A stretch of DNA of 64,000 nucleotides from Cytobacillus oceanisediminis (GCF_022811925.1 NZ_CP065511.1:3403501-3467500), one strand, 5' to 3'; numbered from the stretch's first letter, positions 8,052 through 17,250 are shown. The notes: generated by a model from the letters alone, not told the origin. Numbers and translations are program-made.

Positions 8052-9935
8052 TCACATTCCAAACTTCTTTAGTCTTTTATAAAAGGTACTTCGTGGAATG
8101 CCAAGGAATTTTGCTGCTGCTGTTACATTTCCATTTGTCCGTTTTAATGCGTCCAGCATTAAATCTCTTTGTATTTTCTCACGTGCGTTTAATCTTGTTT
8201 CTTCCGCGCTGCTTTCTTCAATCGGATACTCTGGAAGGGATGGATGATTCAAGTTTAATAGCTCTAAGGGCTGTTCTAAAGGGTGATGGTCTGAAAGTTG
8301 TACAGGAAGCATAATGTGCAGCCTCTCTAGCAGGTTGGTCAGTTCCCTTATATTTCCCGGCCAGTCATAGTCTCTTAAACTAGTCATCAGATCTTGAATG
8401 CCCATACTATTTAAGCTCCAATTGTTTCTTCGGCAAATATACTTAATAAGATACGGGATATCTTCTCTTCTATTTCTTAAAGGCGGAACATCAATCGGAT
8501 ATACATTTAACCGGTAATATAGGTCTTCCCGGAATTCTCTCCGTTTTACAAGATCCGTAATGTCACGATGTGTGGCCGTTATAATCCGGATATCCAAAGG
8601 TACTTCTTTAGTGCCGCCAATCGGAGTAACTTTCTTTTCCTGTAGGACCCGCAGTAAAGCGACCTGCATCGTATGCGAAATTTCACCAATTTCATCAAGA
8701 AAAATCGTTCCCCTTTGAGCCTGTTCAAATTTCCCTTTATACCCTTGACGCTTGGCCCCGGTAAATGCCCCCTCTGCATACCCAAAGAGCTCACTTTCCA
8801 TAAGGTCTTTAGGAATGGCCCCGCAATTCAAAGAGATGAAAGGACCGTTTTTGCGGGGGCTGTTTTCGTGAATGGCTCTTGCAACCATCTCTTTCCCTGT
8901 ACCCGTTTCCCCTGAAATGAATACGGTAGCATCGGTTGGAGCTACGAGCTTTACTTTTTGTAACGTTCTTTGAAAAACCTCGCTTATTCCACATTCCCCT
9001 TTAAATACAAAGGAGTCTGCTGATCTTGTTGAAGTAGAGAATACGTGTTGATAAGGAGTATTTACTTCTGACAGAAAAAAGCAGATTCCATTCATGCCAT
9101 TGTCTTCATTTAGATAGAGTGGTATTTCAGCATTAATATGATATCTGTTATGCAGCATTTCCTGCAGATTCATTCCAATGATATGTGGTATTTTCTCACG
9201 AATGGGTTTACTTGCGGATATGATTTGTTTGTGTTTATTGCATACAATGAAGAGCTGGCTGCGATGGGACTCAGCTAATTGGGCCGCTTGCTGGATAAGA
9301 GTGATTTCTTTGCTGTGGGATCTCTTTATTAAATCTTTTTCAATAGCATAAGCAATCGAAGTAACCATGCCAATCATAAAAGGATGAGATTGATCTACGG
9401 GACATGATACATCAATGACACCGAGTAATCCTCCATTGTCATCCAAGATGGGAGTCGCAGAGCAGCTCCATTGATGAGAAGCCACAGAGTAATGCTCAGG
9501 GCCCTGAATCATGACGGCTTCTTTGGTTTCCAATGCCGTTCCGATTGCATTTGTCCCGACAGCAGCCTCAGTCCAGCGTACGCCTTCCATAAAGTTAATT
9601 CTGCGGGCATCCTTTAATGTTTTATCGTTCCCCAAAAGGGATATTACATATCCATCGGGATCGACCAATAGTGCCATCATGCCTGAACTTTTTATCATCG
9701 GATCCATCTTCTTTAAATAAGGGTCAGTCATTTCTATTAGCAGTGAATTTTGAGCTTTCTTATTATGCAGTTCCTTTTCAGTTAATAAATGCATGCCTTT
9801 ATTTAAATATGGGTTTACTCTTTCTTTTTTACATCGGTACCAGGATTCCAATATTCGTTTGTCTAATCGCGCTTTATCAAGAACACCTTCATGAACAAAT
9901 CGCTTCCAAGTATCAAAATAAAAAGTTGTATCCAT
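8052..9935 (-). CDS. acoR: Sigma-54-dependent activator of the acetoin dehydrogenase operon
   Basis: A 627-residue enhancer-binding protein of AcoR type. An N-terminal sensor/GAF region (about 60-200) is followed by the sigma-54 AAA+ domain (about 318-545), with Walker A GETGTGKE, the sigma-54 contact loop GAFTGA and Walker B FLDEIGE, and then a Fis-type HTH at the very end (NVTAAAKFLGIPRSTFYKRL). These proteins drive -24/-12 promoters with RNA polymerase-sigma54. The target is almost certainly the promoter at 15980-15995, upstream of acoA. ATG at 9935 has GAGGGGG upstream. A cre-like site lies at 10048, consistent with the glucose control of acoR known in B. subtilis. Confidence 0.93.
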   Translation of the reverse strand: MDTTFYFDTWKRFVHEGVLDKARLDKRILESWYRCKKERVNPYLNKGMHLLTEKELHNKKAQNSLLIEMTDPYLKKMDPMIKSSGMMALLVDPDGYVISLLGNDKTLKDARRINFMEGVRWTEAAVGTNAIGTALETKEAVMIQGPEHYSVASHQWSCSATPILDDNGGLLGVIDVSCPVDQSHPFMIGMVTSIAYAIEKDLIKRSHSKEITLIQQAAQLAESHRSQLFIVCNKHKQIISASKPIREKIPHIIGMNLQEMLHNRYHINAEIPLYLNEDNGMNGICFFLSEVNTPYQHVFSTSTRSADSFVFKGECGISEVFQRTLQKVKLVAPTDATVFISGETGTGKEMVARAIHENSPRKNGPFISLNCGAIPKDLMESELFGYAEGAFTGAKRQGYKGKFEQAQRGTIFLDEIGEISHTMQVALLRVLQEKKVTPIGGTKEVPLDIRIITATHRDITDLVKRREFREDLYYRLNVYPIDVPPLRNRREDIPYLIKYICRRNNWSLNSMGIQDLMTSLRDYDWPGNIRELTNLLERLHIMLPVQLSDHHPLEQPLELLNLNHPSLPEYPIEESSAEETRLNAREKIQRDLMLDALKRTNGNVTAAAKFLGIPRSTFYKRLKKFGM

Positions 9936-10047
9936 GGAGCCCCCTCAACTAGAAAAGATTTTCCGGCATACATTTTGTTTCATTAGAAAAAGAGCAGCTA
10001 GTAGCTGGGTGTTAGCAGGCAATTTTCAAGTTAATTATATTAAATTA

Positions 10048-10061
10048 TGTATCCGCTTTCA
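10048..10061 (-). promoter_or_regulatory. cre-like site upstream of acoR
   Basis: The reverse strand reads TGAAAGCGGATACA, 12 of 14 matches to TGWAARCGYTWNCW, about 110 bases upstream of the acoR start. CcpA control of acoR is established in B. subtilis. The two mismatches lower confidence. Confidence 0.45.
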
Positions 10062-10090
10062 ATAAACAAGGGTCCCTTATTATGAATATT

Positions 10091-10122
10091 CAAAAAAATA
10101 AACTTCGCGCATAAGCACGAAG
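10091..10122 (-). terminator. Terminator of the aco-bdhA operon
   Basis: On the reverse strand CTTCGTGC and GCGCGAAG form a hairpin with a TTAT loop, followed by TTTATTTTTTT, 12 bases past the bdhA stop. Confidence 0.75.
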
Positions 10123-10134
10123 CCTGAAATCATC

Positions 10135-11196
10135 TTATAATGATGGATCTACCAATATTTTAATTTGGTTTTTATTTTTCGTAAGTGCTTCAAACCCTTC
10201 AGTAACGATTTGATCAAGGGGAATTTTTTTCGTGATTAACTTTGTTGCTTTAATTTGCCCATTCGCAAGCAATTGAATAACTTGCGGGAAGATGTTTCGA
10301 TAAGCTATGATACTAGTCATCTTTCTCTCTGTTAGAATAAATTGGTTTACAGGAATGCTGGCAGGCTTTTCCCATATGCTGATATTCACTACATTCCCTT
10401 CAGGTTTTGTCGATTCAATTGCGGTATGAATAGCAGCCTCAATTCCAGCTACCTCAAATGCAACATCCACTCCAAGCCCATCAGTAAATTCTTTTACGGC
10501 TTGAATAGGGTCTCTTTCTATAGGATCAATGACAAGGTCTGCTCCAGCCTGTTTGGCAAAATCCCTTCTTTCTGGAGAAACCTCGACCGCAAAGATTTTA
10601 CTTGCACCCGCTGCCTTAGCTGCTTGAATAACCAATAATCCAATTGGCCCTGTACCAATAACAGCGACTGAATCCCCAATTTTCAAGTCACTTTGGCGGA
10701 CAGCGTGAACGGCAACAGCTGCCGGCTCAACAAGAGCTGCTTGTTCCCAGGTCATATTGTCCGGTATTTTATGAATCATTTTAGATGGCACCACACTGTA
10801 TTCTGAGAAGCCGCCTACTCCGCCAGAGAGACCTATAAAACCTAATTGTTCACAAACATTATAATGTCCCTTGCGGCAAGAGTGACATGATCCGCAGCTG
10901 TAAATCGGCTCTACACACACGCGGTCACCCACTTCTATTCCAGTTACATCTTCCCCAACGGCAGCGACCACCCCGGCAAACTCATGGCCCATGACAATCG
11001 GCGCTTTATCCTTTGATATTGGGTGGGGTTCTTCTGCCGGGATAAAAATGGGACCTGCCAAATATTCATGCAGATCTGACCCGCATATGCCACAATATGA
11101 AACCTTTATTTTCACCTGATCTTTTTCCGGAGAAGGCTCAGGGATTGTTTCCACACGAATATCTTTTGTATCATACCAAAGAGCAGCCTTCATCAT
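10135..11196 (-). CDS. bdhA: (R,R)-butanediol dehydrogenase-like zinc alcohol dehydrogenase
   Basis: A 353-residue medium-chain zinc dehydrogenase that interconverts 2,3-butanediol and acetoin with NAD. It has the catalytic zinc residues in YCGICGSDLHE and GHEFAGVV, the structural zinc cysteines CGSCHSCRKGHYNVC, and the Rossmann motif VIGTGPIGLLVIQAAK. The long EEPHPISKDKAPIVMGHE stretch is typical of BdhA. It is the last gene of the aco operon, 12 bases after acoL, which fits: butanediol is oxidised to acetoin, which AcoABCL then cleaves. ATG at 11196 follows GGGAGG. Confidence 0.92.
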   Translation of the reverse strand: MMKAALWYDTKDIRVETIPEPSPEKDQVKIKVSYCGICGSDLHEYLAGPIFIPAEEPHPISKDKAPIVMGHEFAGVVAAVGEDVTGIEVGDRVCVEPIYSCGSCHSCRKGHYNVCEQLGFIGLSGGVGGFSEYSVVPSKMIHKIPDNMTWEQAALVEPAAVAVHAVRQSDLKIGDSVAVIGTGPIGLLVIQAAKAAGASKIFAVEVSPERRDFAKQAGADLVIDPIERDPIQAVKEFTDGLGVDVAFEVAGIEAAIHTAIESTKPEGNVVNISIWEKPASIPVNQFILTERKMTSIIAYRNIFPQVIQLLANGQIKATKLITKKIPLDQIVTEGFEALTKNKNQIKILVDPSL

Positions 11197-11208
11197 ATAC
11201 CTCCCTTT

Positions 11209-12588
11209 TTATACATGCACAGCATGACCAACAGCACTTAGCAGCGCTTCATGAACTGCTTCGGAAAGGGTTGGATGTGCAGCGATGAAATTTCCCATCA
11301 GGTCTGCTGTCAATTCTGCATGAAGCATGATAGCTCCTTGCCCTATAAGCTCTGTTGCATGGGCTCCCACGATGGAAATACCAAGGATTTCTCCGAATTC
11401 CGAATCGATAATGACCTTTACTTTTCCAGCCTGTTCATTGGCGATAAGCGCCTTGCCATTTGCCGAGAATGGAAACTCACCTATTCTGATATCACCATAT
11501 TGTTCTCTTGCCTGCTTTTCAGTTAAGCCAACACCAGCAATTTCAGGTGATGTGTAAATACAGCGGGGAACAGCGATGGCATGAACCACATCATCCATCC
11601 CGCAGGCATTTAAAGCCGCCACTTTTCCTTCATGGAAAGCCATATGGGCAAGCTGAATTCCACCGACTACGTCACCGCATGCATAAATGGAAGGGATGTT
11701 TGTTTGCATATGATCATTAACATGGATCCCCTGATTGGAAAAGTTAACCCCTACACCTTCTAAACCCAAGTGATTGACTCTAGGCTTGCGGCCAATGGAA
11801 ACGAGAACCAGGTCTGCCTGAATTTCATGGAGTCCCTTATCGTCTTTAATGAACGCTTTCTTTCGGGCTGATTCCAGATCCTTGAGAGCGGCAGAAGTGT
11901 AAATCGCTGCACCGTCTTCTTCAAGCTGTTTATGTAAGACACCAGCGATATCCTCATCTTCGCCTGGAAGGAGCTGACCCGCCATCTCGACAATGGTCAC
12001 TTTTGTACCCATTCTGCTGAAAATACTGGCAAACTCACAGCCTATTACACCACCGCCGACAATCAGCAGCGAGGATGGAATCGACTGAAGCGACATTGCC
12101 TGGCCGCTATGAATAACCCATTCTCCATCAAAGGGAGCGAAGGGCAATGGGGCAGGTTCGGAACCTGCCGCTATGATTATTTTATCTCCCTTTATCTCTT
12201 GCTGATTTCCATTGCTCACAACCTGCAGAACTTGACTTGTCTTGAAAGAGGCCGTTCCTTTAATTACCTTCACTTTATTTTTCTTCATTAAATATTGAAT
12301 TCCTTGAACAAGAGTTGAAACGATCCTGTTTTTACGATCCTGGACTGCATCCCAATCAATTTCTATTTGCCCAGATGGCAGACGAATCCCAAACTTATTG
12401 GCATGATATAGCTGACTGTACACTTCAGCACTTTCTAACAGAGATTTTGTTGGCATACAGCCTTCATTTAAACATGTTCCTCCAAGAGGCCCTTGGTCAA
12501 TAATGGTAACTTCCTGTCCCTGCTGGGCAGCAGTAATGGCAGCTACATATCCAGCAGGTCCACCTCCAATAATTGCGATCGATCCCAA
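11209..12588 (-). CDS. acoL: Acetoin dehydrogenase E3: dihydrolipoyl dehydrogenase
   Basis: A 459-residue FAD flavoprotein that reoxidises the lipoyl arm of AcoC with NAD. FAD-binding GGGPAGYVAAITAAQ is at the N-terminus, the redox disulphide in GGTCLNEGCMPTK near residues 36-48, the NAD-binding GGGVIGCEFASIFSRMG, the second FAD motif YACGDVVGG, and the catalytic His in AAHPTLSEAVHEA near the C-terminus. TTG at 12588 is the only well-placed start (AAGGGA upstream). It follows acoC by 15 bases. E3 could also serve other 2-oxoacid complexes. Confidence 0.95.
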   Translation of the reverse strand: MGSIAIIGGGPAGYVAAITAAQQGQEVTIIDQGPLGGTCLNEGCMPTKSLLESAEVYSQLYHANKFGIRLPSGQIEIDWDAVQDRKNRIVSTLVQGIQYLMKKNKVKVIKGTASFKTSQVLQVVSNGNQQEIKGDKIIIAAGSEPAPLPFAPFDGEWVIHSGQAMSLQSIPSSLLIVGGGVIGCEFASIFSRMGTKVTIVEMAGQLLPGEDEDIAGVLHKQLEEDGAAIYTSAALKDLESARKKAFIKDDKGLHEIQADLVLVSIGRKPRVNHLGLEGVGVNFSNQGIHVNDHMQTNIPSIYACGDVVGGIQLAHMAFHEGKVAALNACGMDDVVHAIAVPRCIYTSPEIAGVGLTEKQAREQYGDIRIGEFPFSANGKALIANEQAGKVKVIIDSEFGEILGISIVGAHATELIGQGAIMLHAELTADLMGNFIAAHPTLSEAVHEALLSAVGHAVHV

Positions 12589-12603
12589 AGCATTCCCTTC
12601 TTT

Positions 12604-13830
12604 CTATAAAAGCATCGTAACCGGCTCTTCCAAAAATTGTTTGACTGTTTGTAAAAACGCTGCAGCCGGGGCTCCATCAAGGACACGGTGGTCAAACGTC
12701 AGACTGAGAGGCAGGATGCTTCTTTTTTCTATTGTTTCCCCCTTAAAAACCGGAGTATCATAGACAGCGCCGACCCCAAGAATCCCTGATTCTGGCGGAT
12801 TTAAGATTGGGGTAAAATGCTCAATTCCGTAAGAGCCAAGATTACTGATTGTAAATGTAGATCCCTGCATCTCTTCGCTGCTCAGCTGCCCACCTCTTGC
12901 CTTTTGTGCCAAAGTTTTAATGCTACTTGACAATTCAATGAGCGAACACTTTTCAGAATGGCGAATAACTGGAACAACTAAGCCCTTATCAATAGCAACT
13001 GCCATTCCAAGATGCACATGCTTAAATAAATGGATTGTTTCATTGATATAGGCACTATTCATATGCGGATGCTGCTGAAGCGAAAGCACCACTGCCCGAG
13101 CGATAAAGTCAGTCACCGTCAGTTTATTCTCATAACGGTTTTGGACCGTTTCGGCTGTTTGCTTCTGCAATGAGATTAATTCCGTTACATCCACCTTCAT
13201 GTTCATCGTCAGCTGTGCGGTCTGCTGCAGGCTATCATGCATTCTGCCTGCAATAACCTTTCGAATGCCAGAAACCTTCATTTCCTGAGCCTGTTCAGAT
13301 GATTCCAAGACGGATGTGTCCATTTGCTTCTCTTCTGCCTTTTGCACACGGGATTGTTTCATAGCTTCCTGGACATCTTCCTTTGTAATTCTTCCTCCAG
13401 GTCCTGTGCCCTGGATTTCACTAATATTGATGCCGCCTGCTTCTGCCATTTTTCTGGCTACTGGAGAGATTTTTACGCGGTCTCCACCGGTTTTCACCTG
13501 CTTGCTCTTCACTGGTGTTTCTTTTACTGGAGATTCATCTGCTGTAGGCTCCTCAGTTTGTACAGAGTCACTCACCGGAGCAATTTTTTCACCAGGATGG
13601 CCGATATAACAAATAACAGCTCCTGGCGGGACTCCTTCCCCTTCAGGAACGGCAATTTCCAATAATGTTCCTTCTGCTGGAGATTCTACATCAATTTCAA
13701 TTTTTTCCGAGCTGACACTTGCAATCGGTTCTCCTTTTCCAACCCGATCCCCGACCTGCTTGTTCCATATGGATACCGTTCCTTCCTTCATGGCCATTCC
13801 CAATTTTGGCATTACAACTTCTACTGACAT
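12604..13830 (-). CDS. acoC: Acetoin dehydrogenase E2: dihydrolipoamide acetyltransferase
   Basis: A 408-residue E2 subunit that carries the acetyl group from acetoin cleavage to CoA. It has one lipoyl domain (residues about 1-78, lipoyl Lys in SSEKIEIDVESP), an acidic/Thr-rich linker, a peripheral subunit-binding domain (ISPVARKMAEAGG to GRITKEDVQ, about 120-155), and the catalytic acyltransferase domain ending in the active-site DHRVLDGAPAAAFL. The single lipoyl domain and length fit AcoC. It lies 18 bases downstream of acoB. Confidence 0.95.
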   Translation of the reverse strand: MSVEVVMPKLGMAMKEGTVSIWNKQVGDRVGKGEPIASVSSEKIEIDVESPAEGTLLEIAVPEGEGVPPGAVICYIGHPGEKIAPVSDSVQTEEPTADESPVKETPVKSKQVKTGGDRVKISPVARKMAEAGGINISEIQGTGPGGRITKEDVQEAMKQSRVQKAEEKQMDTSVLESSEQAQEMKVSGIRKVIAGRMHDSLQQTAQLTMNMKVDVTELISLQKQTAETVQNRYENKLTVTDFIARAVVLSLQQHPHMNSAYINETIHLFKHVHLGMAVAIDKGLVVPVIRHSEKCSLIELSSSIKTLAQKARGGQLSSEEMQGSTFTISNLGSYGIEHFTPILNPPESGILGVGAVYDTPVFKGETIEKRSILPLSLTFDHRVLDGAPAAAFLQTVKQFLEEPVTMLL

Positions 13831-13848
13831 GGTTATCCCGCCTTCCCA

Positions 13849-14877
13849 TTACACTTCAAGAGGTGTTCCTAATAACTCCGATACCACTTTCACCACTCGT
13901 TCTGCTTTTGGCAGATAAAGATCCTCAAGCGGCGGAGAGAATGGTACGGGAGTATGAGGAGCTGTGATCCGTTTGATTGGTGCATCAAGGTGATCGAATC
14001 CTTTGTCAGCCACCAGTGCGGCTATATCTGTCGCTATACTGCACCTAGGATTCGCTTCATCAATCACAATGAGTCTATTTGTCTTTTCTACTGATGAAAG
14101 AATCGTTTCTTCATCCAATGGCGAAAGGCTCCGCGGATCGACAACTTCAATTTCAATTCCTTTTTGAGAAAGCTGTTCCGCAGCCTCCAATGCGGTATGA
14201 ACCTGCTTCCCTATGGCTACAACCGTCACGTCCGAACCTTCCCTTTTAATATCTGCTTTGCCGATTGGAATCGTATAATAGCCTTCCGGGACATCACCTG
14301 TTAAGTTATAGAGGGTCTTGTCTTCAAAAAAGATGACAGGGTCATTATCCTCGATTGCTGCAAGCAATAATCCCTTTGCTTCATATGGGGTTGATGGAAC
14401 GACCACTTTCACACCAGGGATTGCAGTAAATAGTGCATATAAACTTTGAGAATGCTGGGCAGCGGCTCTAAATCCTGCGCCATGCATCGTTCTGATTGTG
14501 ACCGGAACCTGGGCCTTACCGCCAAACATGTAACGGAATTTTGCACCCTGATTTAAAACCTCGTCCAAGCAGCTTCCGATAAAATCATTAAACATTAATT
14601 CGGCAATGGGACGCAGTCCGGTAGATGCAGCAGCCATTGCAGCTCCCATATATCCCGCTTCCGTAATCGGTGTATCTAAAATCCGCTCCCGCCCAAACTC
14701 CTGGACAAGACCTTTCGTGACCCCAAGCACACCGCCCCATGCATCTTCATCCTGCAAGTGGTCCACCTGAGCTCCGCCGGCAACATCCTCACCCATTAGA
14801 ATGACATTCTCATCCTTGCGCATCGCTAGTTTCATAGCCTCATTGATGGCCCCTGACATACTTAACTTTCTTGTCAT
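13849..14877 (-). CDS. acoB: Acetoin dehydrogenase E1 beta subunit
   Basis: A 342-residue transketolase-type beta subunit that forms the thiamine-diphosphate active site with AcoA and cleaves acetoin to acetaldehyde and enzyme-bound acetyl. Family stretches visible are VILMGEDVAGG, TPITEAGYMGAAMAAA, PVTIRTMHGAG and RLIVIDEANPRCS. ATG at 14877 follows AAAAGGAGGAG. It lies 64 bases after acoA. Confidence 0.94.
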   Translation of the reverse strand: MTRKLSMSGAINEAMKLAMRKDENVILMGEDVAGGAQVDHLQDEDAWGGVLGVTKGLVQEFGRERILDTPITEAGYMGAAMAAASTGLRPIAELMFNDFIGSCLDEVLNQGAKFRYMFGGKAQVPVTIRTMHGAGFRAAAQHSQSLYALFTAIPGVKVVVPSTPYEAKGLLLAAIEDNDPVIFFEDKTLYNLTGDVPEGYYTIPIGKADIKREGSDVTVVAIGKQVHTALEAAEQLSQKGIEIEVVDPRSLSPLDEETILSSVEKTNRLIVIDEANPRCSIATDIAALVADKGFDHLDAPIKRITAPHTPVPFSPPLEDLYLPKAERVVKVVSELLGTPLEV

Positions 14878-14941
14878 GAAAGACTCCTCCTTTTATTTAA
14901 AGTGTCCTTTAGTCAAAACATTGTCTTGTATACTCTTAAAA

Positions 14942-15937
14942 CTAATAAGAGACGTATACGTCCGTTAACAGCTCGGATGTATTCGGATATGGACTTTCTT
15001 CACTGAACTTTACAGCCTGGTTCACTGCTGCCTCAACAGATTTTTCAATTGACTCGACTTCACTTTCAGCAAGCAGCTGCTCATTTAACAGATGCTTTCT
15101 AAAGAGGAGAATGGCGTCTTTGTCCTGCTTATGCTCTGCTTTTTCCTGATCTGCTTTGTAGGTTTGGGCGTCCCCTTCAAAATGGCCATAATTCCGGTAT
15201 GTCACACATTCAATCAGTGTCGGACCTTCCCCGCGTCTTGCCCGCTGAACAGCTTCTTCGGCAGCCTGGTAGACAGCCAGAACATCCTTCCCATCCACCT
15301 TGATGCCAGGAATATTGTAGGCAATTGCCCGGTCCACAATGGACTTACAGCTCGATGCATACGAAAATGGCGTCGCTTCCGCATATCCATTGTTTTCAGC
15401 AACGAAGACAACCGGAAGCTTCCAGATCGCAGCCAGATTAATTCCCTCATGGAAGGTCCCATGGTTTTGGGCACCGTCACCAAAGAAGCAAACGCTTACA
15501 TTATCAGTCTTTTTATACTTGGCTGTTAGTGCTGAACCACAGGCGAGCGGAAATCCTCCACCTACAATTCCATTGGCTCCAAGCATGCCTTTATCAAAGT
15601 CGGCAATATGCATGGAACCTCCCTTGCCTTTACATAGCCCTGTGACTTTTCCATAAATTTCAGCCATCATACCATCCAAATCACAGCCTTTAGCAATGCA
15701 GTGCCCATGTCCGCGATGGGTGCTTGTTATGCTGTCCTTGTCATTTAAATGCGCACAAACCCCAACAGCGACCGCTTCCTCACCTGCATATAAATGAACA
15801 AATCCTGGCAGGATTCCTTTTGCAAACTGCTCATGAACTCGATCCTCAAACTGACGGATCTCAACCATTTTTTGATACATCCACTGGGCTTTCTCCTTTG
15901 ATAAAGCTACATCTTTACTGCTTTCCAATGCTTTCAT
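14942..15937 (-). CDS. acoA: Acetoin dehydrogenase E1 alpha subunit
   Basis: A 331-residue thiamine-diphosphate-binding alpha subunit. The ThDP signature GDGAQNHGTFHEG through ENNGYAEATPF is intact, and FVHLYAGEEAVAVGVCAHL is typical of the family. I place the start at ATG 15937, which follows a textbook AAGGAGG at 8 bases; the frame stays open to 16021, but that extension crosses the sigma-54 promoter at 15980-15995 and would lie partly upstream of the transcript. First gene of acoABCL-bdhA, whose products turn acetoin plus CoA and NAD into acetyl-CoA and acetaldehyde. Confidence 0.94.
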   Translation of the reverse strand: MKALESSKDVALSKEKAQWMYQKMVEIRQFEDRVHEQFAKGILPGFVHLYAGEEAVAVGVCAHLNDKDSITSTHRGHGHCIAKGCDLDGMMAEIYGKVTGLCKGKGGSMHIADFDKGMLGANGIVGGGFPLACGSALTAKYKKTDNVSVCFFGDGAQNHGTFHEGINLAAIWKLPVVFVAENNGYAEATPFSYASSCKSIVDRAIAYNIPGIKVDGKDVLAVYQAAEEAVQRARRGEGPTLIECVTYRNYGHFEGDAQTYKADQEKAEHKQDKDAILLFRKHLLNEQLLAESEVESIEKSVEAAVNQAVKFSEESPYPNTSELLTDVYVSY

Positions 15938-15979
15938 TCTTTCAGCCTCCTTGGAAAAATAGATTTCAACTAAATCAGT

Positions 15980-15995
15980 TGCAAGAACCGTGCCA
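15980..15995 (-). promoter_or_regulatory. Sigma-54 (-24/-12) promoter of the aco operon
   Basis: The reverse strand reads TGGCAC, five bases, TTGCA: an exact match to the sigma-54 consensus TGGCACNNNNNTTGCW. It lies 43-58 bases upstream of the acoA ATG, so transcription should start about 12 bases further, near 15968. Confidence 0.92.
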
Positions 15996-16049
15996 AGATA
16001 GTAAGCCGCTAAATCCAGCAATTTTGTATAAGTTTACTCAAAAAAAAAT

Positions 16050-16080
16050 AGACAAAACGAGACAGTGTCTCGATTTGTCT
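16050..16080. repeat. 31-base palindrome, terminator-like, downstream of the lnrN remnant
   Basis: An imperfect palindrome centred on GAGACAGTGTCTC with flanking AGACAAA and TTTGTCT. The same sequence with three base changes flanks the insertion element on both sides (17251-17281 and 18838-18868), each time downstream of lnrN-type coding sequence. This suggests it is the lnrN terminator and its paralogue. It also lies some 80-110 bases upstream of the aco start site, where an activator could bind, so that role cannot be excluded. Confidence 0.6.
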
Positions 16081-16136
16081 ACTTATGTTTCTATTAAAAA
16101 GGTTTTCTATTTTGCAAACGGAAGAAGCCAGCCAGC

Positions 16137-16271
16137 TTACCTCCTGCCTCGTTCACCCAAATTAATCCCTATCCCCATATATATAACTGCAATCAGCAGC
16201 ATCAACGAAACCGGCAGCAAAATACCACCCCAGCCTGCACCAAATAGAGCAGCAACCATCATGGCTTCGAG
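16137..16271 (-). pseudogene. 3-prime remnant of a second lnrN-like ABC permease gene
   Basis: The last 44 codons encode EAMMVAALFGAGWGGILLPV followed by SLMLLIAVIYMGIGINLGER and a stop. This is nearly the same protein end as the intact lnrN at 18931 (GAGWSEILLPVSLMMLIAVI). The DNA differs at many third positions (roughly four fifths identical by eye), so it is an old paralogue and not a recent duplication. Homology stops at the EAMM codons and extends downstream through the palindrome. No start or upstream part remains. Confidence 0.8.
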
Positions 16272-16690
16272 TCTAAAAAGCCTCTTTAATAATAAAGAGG
16301 ACGATTGTTTATTGCGGATAAATAGAAGTCTAAATAAAATTACCGATAAGGGATCTGATAAAAATAAAAATAGAATTGATACTTTTCTATAATGTTGAAT
16401 AGTTTGGATGCATATAAACCCGTTTAACCTGGACAAACTACCTGCACGAGCAAGGCCAGTCCTCCACAAACCACATCCAACAAGATCAGGTCCTTGCTCG
16501 CATGCTGATGAGATGATTGCATGTTCAACTGGATTGATAAATATACTTTTTCGAATATATATTTTGTAGTTGCTCTGCTATTTATTCTTATTTCTCTTTA
16601 GCTTTAGCAGTTGCTTTTGTTTATAGAGCTTAGAAAAAAAGTAAATGAAACTGCTTAAATATTTACTAAAATAAAACATTTCACCTTTGA
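16272..16690. other. Gene-poor stretch with a long-looped hairpin
   Basis: It contains CGAGCAAGG (16447-16455) and CCTTGCTCG (16492-16500) as a nine-base inverted repeat around a 36-base loop, and a small hairpin CCTCTTTA/TAAAGAGG near 16283. A plus-strand frame ending at 16530 reads TNHIQQDQVLARMLMR, which looks coding-like but has no start. No complete gene was seen. Confidence 0.3.
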
Positions 16691-16696
16691 TATTTT

Positions 16697-16705
16697 TGGT
16701 ATAAT
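16697..16705 (+). promoter_or_regulatory. Extended -10 promoter
   Basis: TGGTATAAT is a perfect extended -10 element (TGnTATAAT), 29 bases upstream of the start of the small membrane protein gene. The -35 is weak, as is common for extended -10 promoters. Confidence 0.55.
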
Positions 16706-16733
16706 TTAGTAATAAAATTCAAAGGTGGTTAAT

Positions 16734-17081
16734 ATGAACTATTTTTTAAGTTTTGTTCTAGCTGTATCTCTTACTTCTTTGTCTTATTTTTTCGGCAGTA
16801 TCATTACTAAGAATGCCATTTCTGTTTTAGCAGCATTCATAATTGGAACTTCAGTGGTATCTTTAGGATCCATTACGGAAGCATTAGGTGCCCCCATCTG
16901 GTTAATTGTGTTAATACCTTTTCCTGTTGGGATGTTTCTGCTCTATCTTTTTATGAAAAAACCTTTGACTATTTGGTTTCTTACCTATATAACAACATTA
17001 GCTTTGTATTCTGTCATTCACGTAATAATGAGTTACTTTTTTAATTTCCACTCATTAATTCCTGCTTGGAAATTGTCTTAA
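16734..17081 (+). CDS. Small four-helix membrane protein, function unknown
   Basis: 115 residues from ATG at 16734, which has AAAGGTGG six bases upstream; the in-frame GTG at 16725 lies inside that site. The protein is almost wholly hydrophobic, with four predicted membrane segments (starts MNYFLSFVLAVSLTSLSYFF), a positively charged KNA loop and a short C-terminal tail. It matches no family I recognise. It stands alone between the lnrN remnant and the insertion element, with its own extended -10 promoter. Confidence 0.65.
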   Translation: MNYFLSFVLAVSLTSLSYFFGSIITKNAISVLAAFIIGTSVVSLGSITEALGAPIWLIVLIPFPVGMFLLYLFMKKPLTIWFLTYITTLALYSVIHVIMSYFFNFHSLIPAWKLS

Positions 17082-17250
17082 TTTAATTTTACGGGGATCC
17101 TCTTAAGGGATTCCCTGAAACCACCGTCATCAAAGTCATGAATTGGTGCACAAGGAAAGCTAAGATGCAGCCTCCTTGGAAAATTTATTTCATCTACTTT
17201 TTTCGTGCCAAAAAAAGAAGTCAATTCTGTGTAAAAACGTTCAAAAAAAT

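Noticed and set aside
15938..16021. N-terminal extension of AcoA
   Set aside because: It overlaps the sigma-54 promoter and has no ribosome site; ATG 15937 has one.
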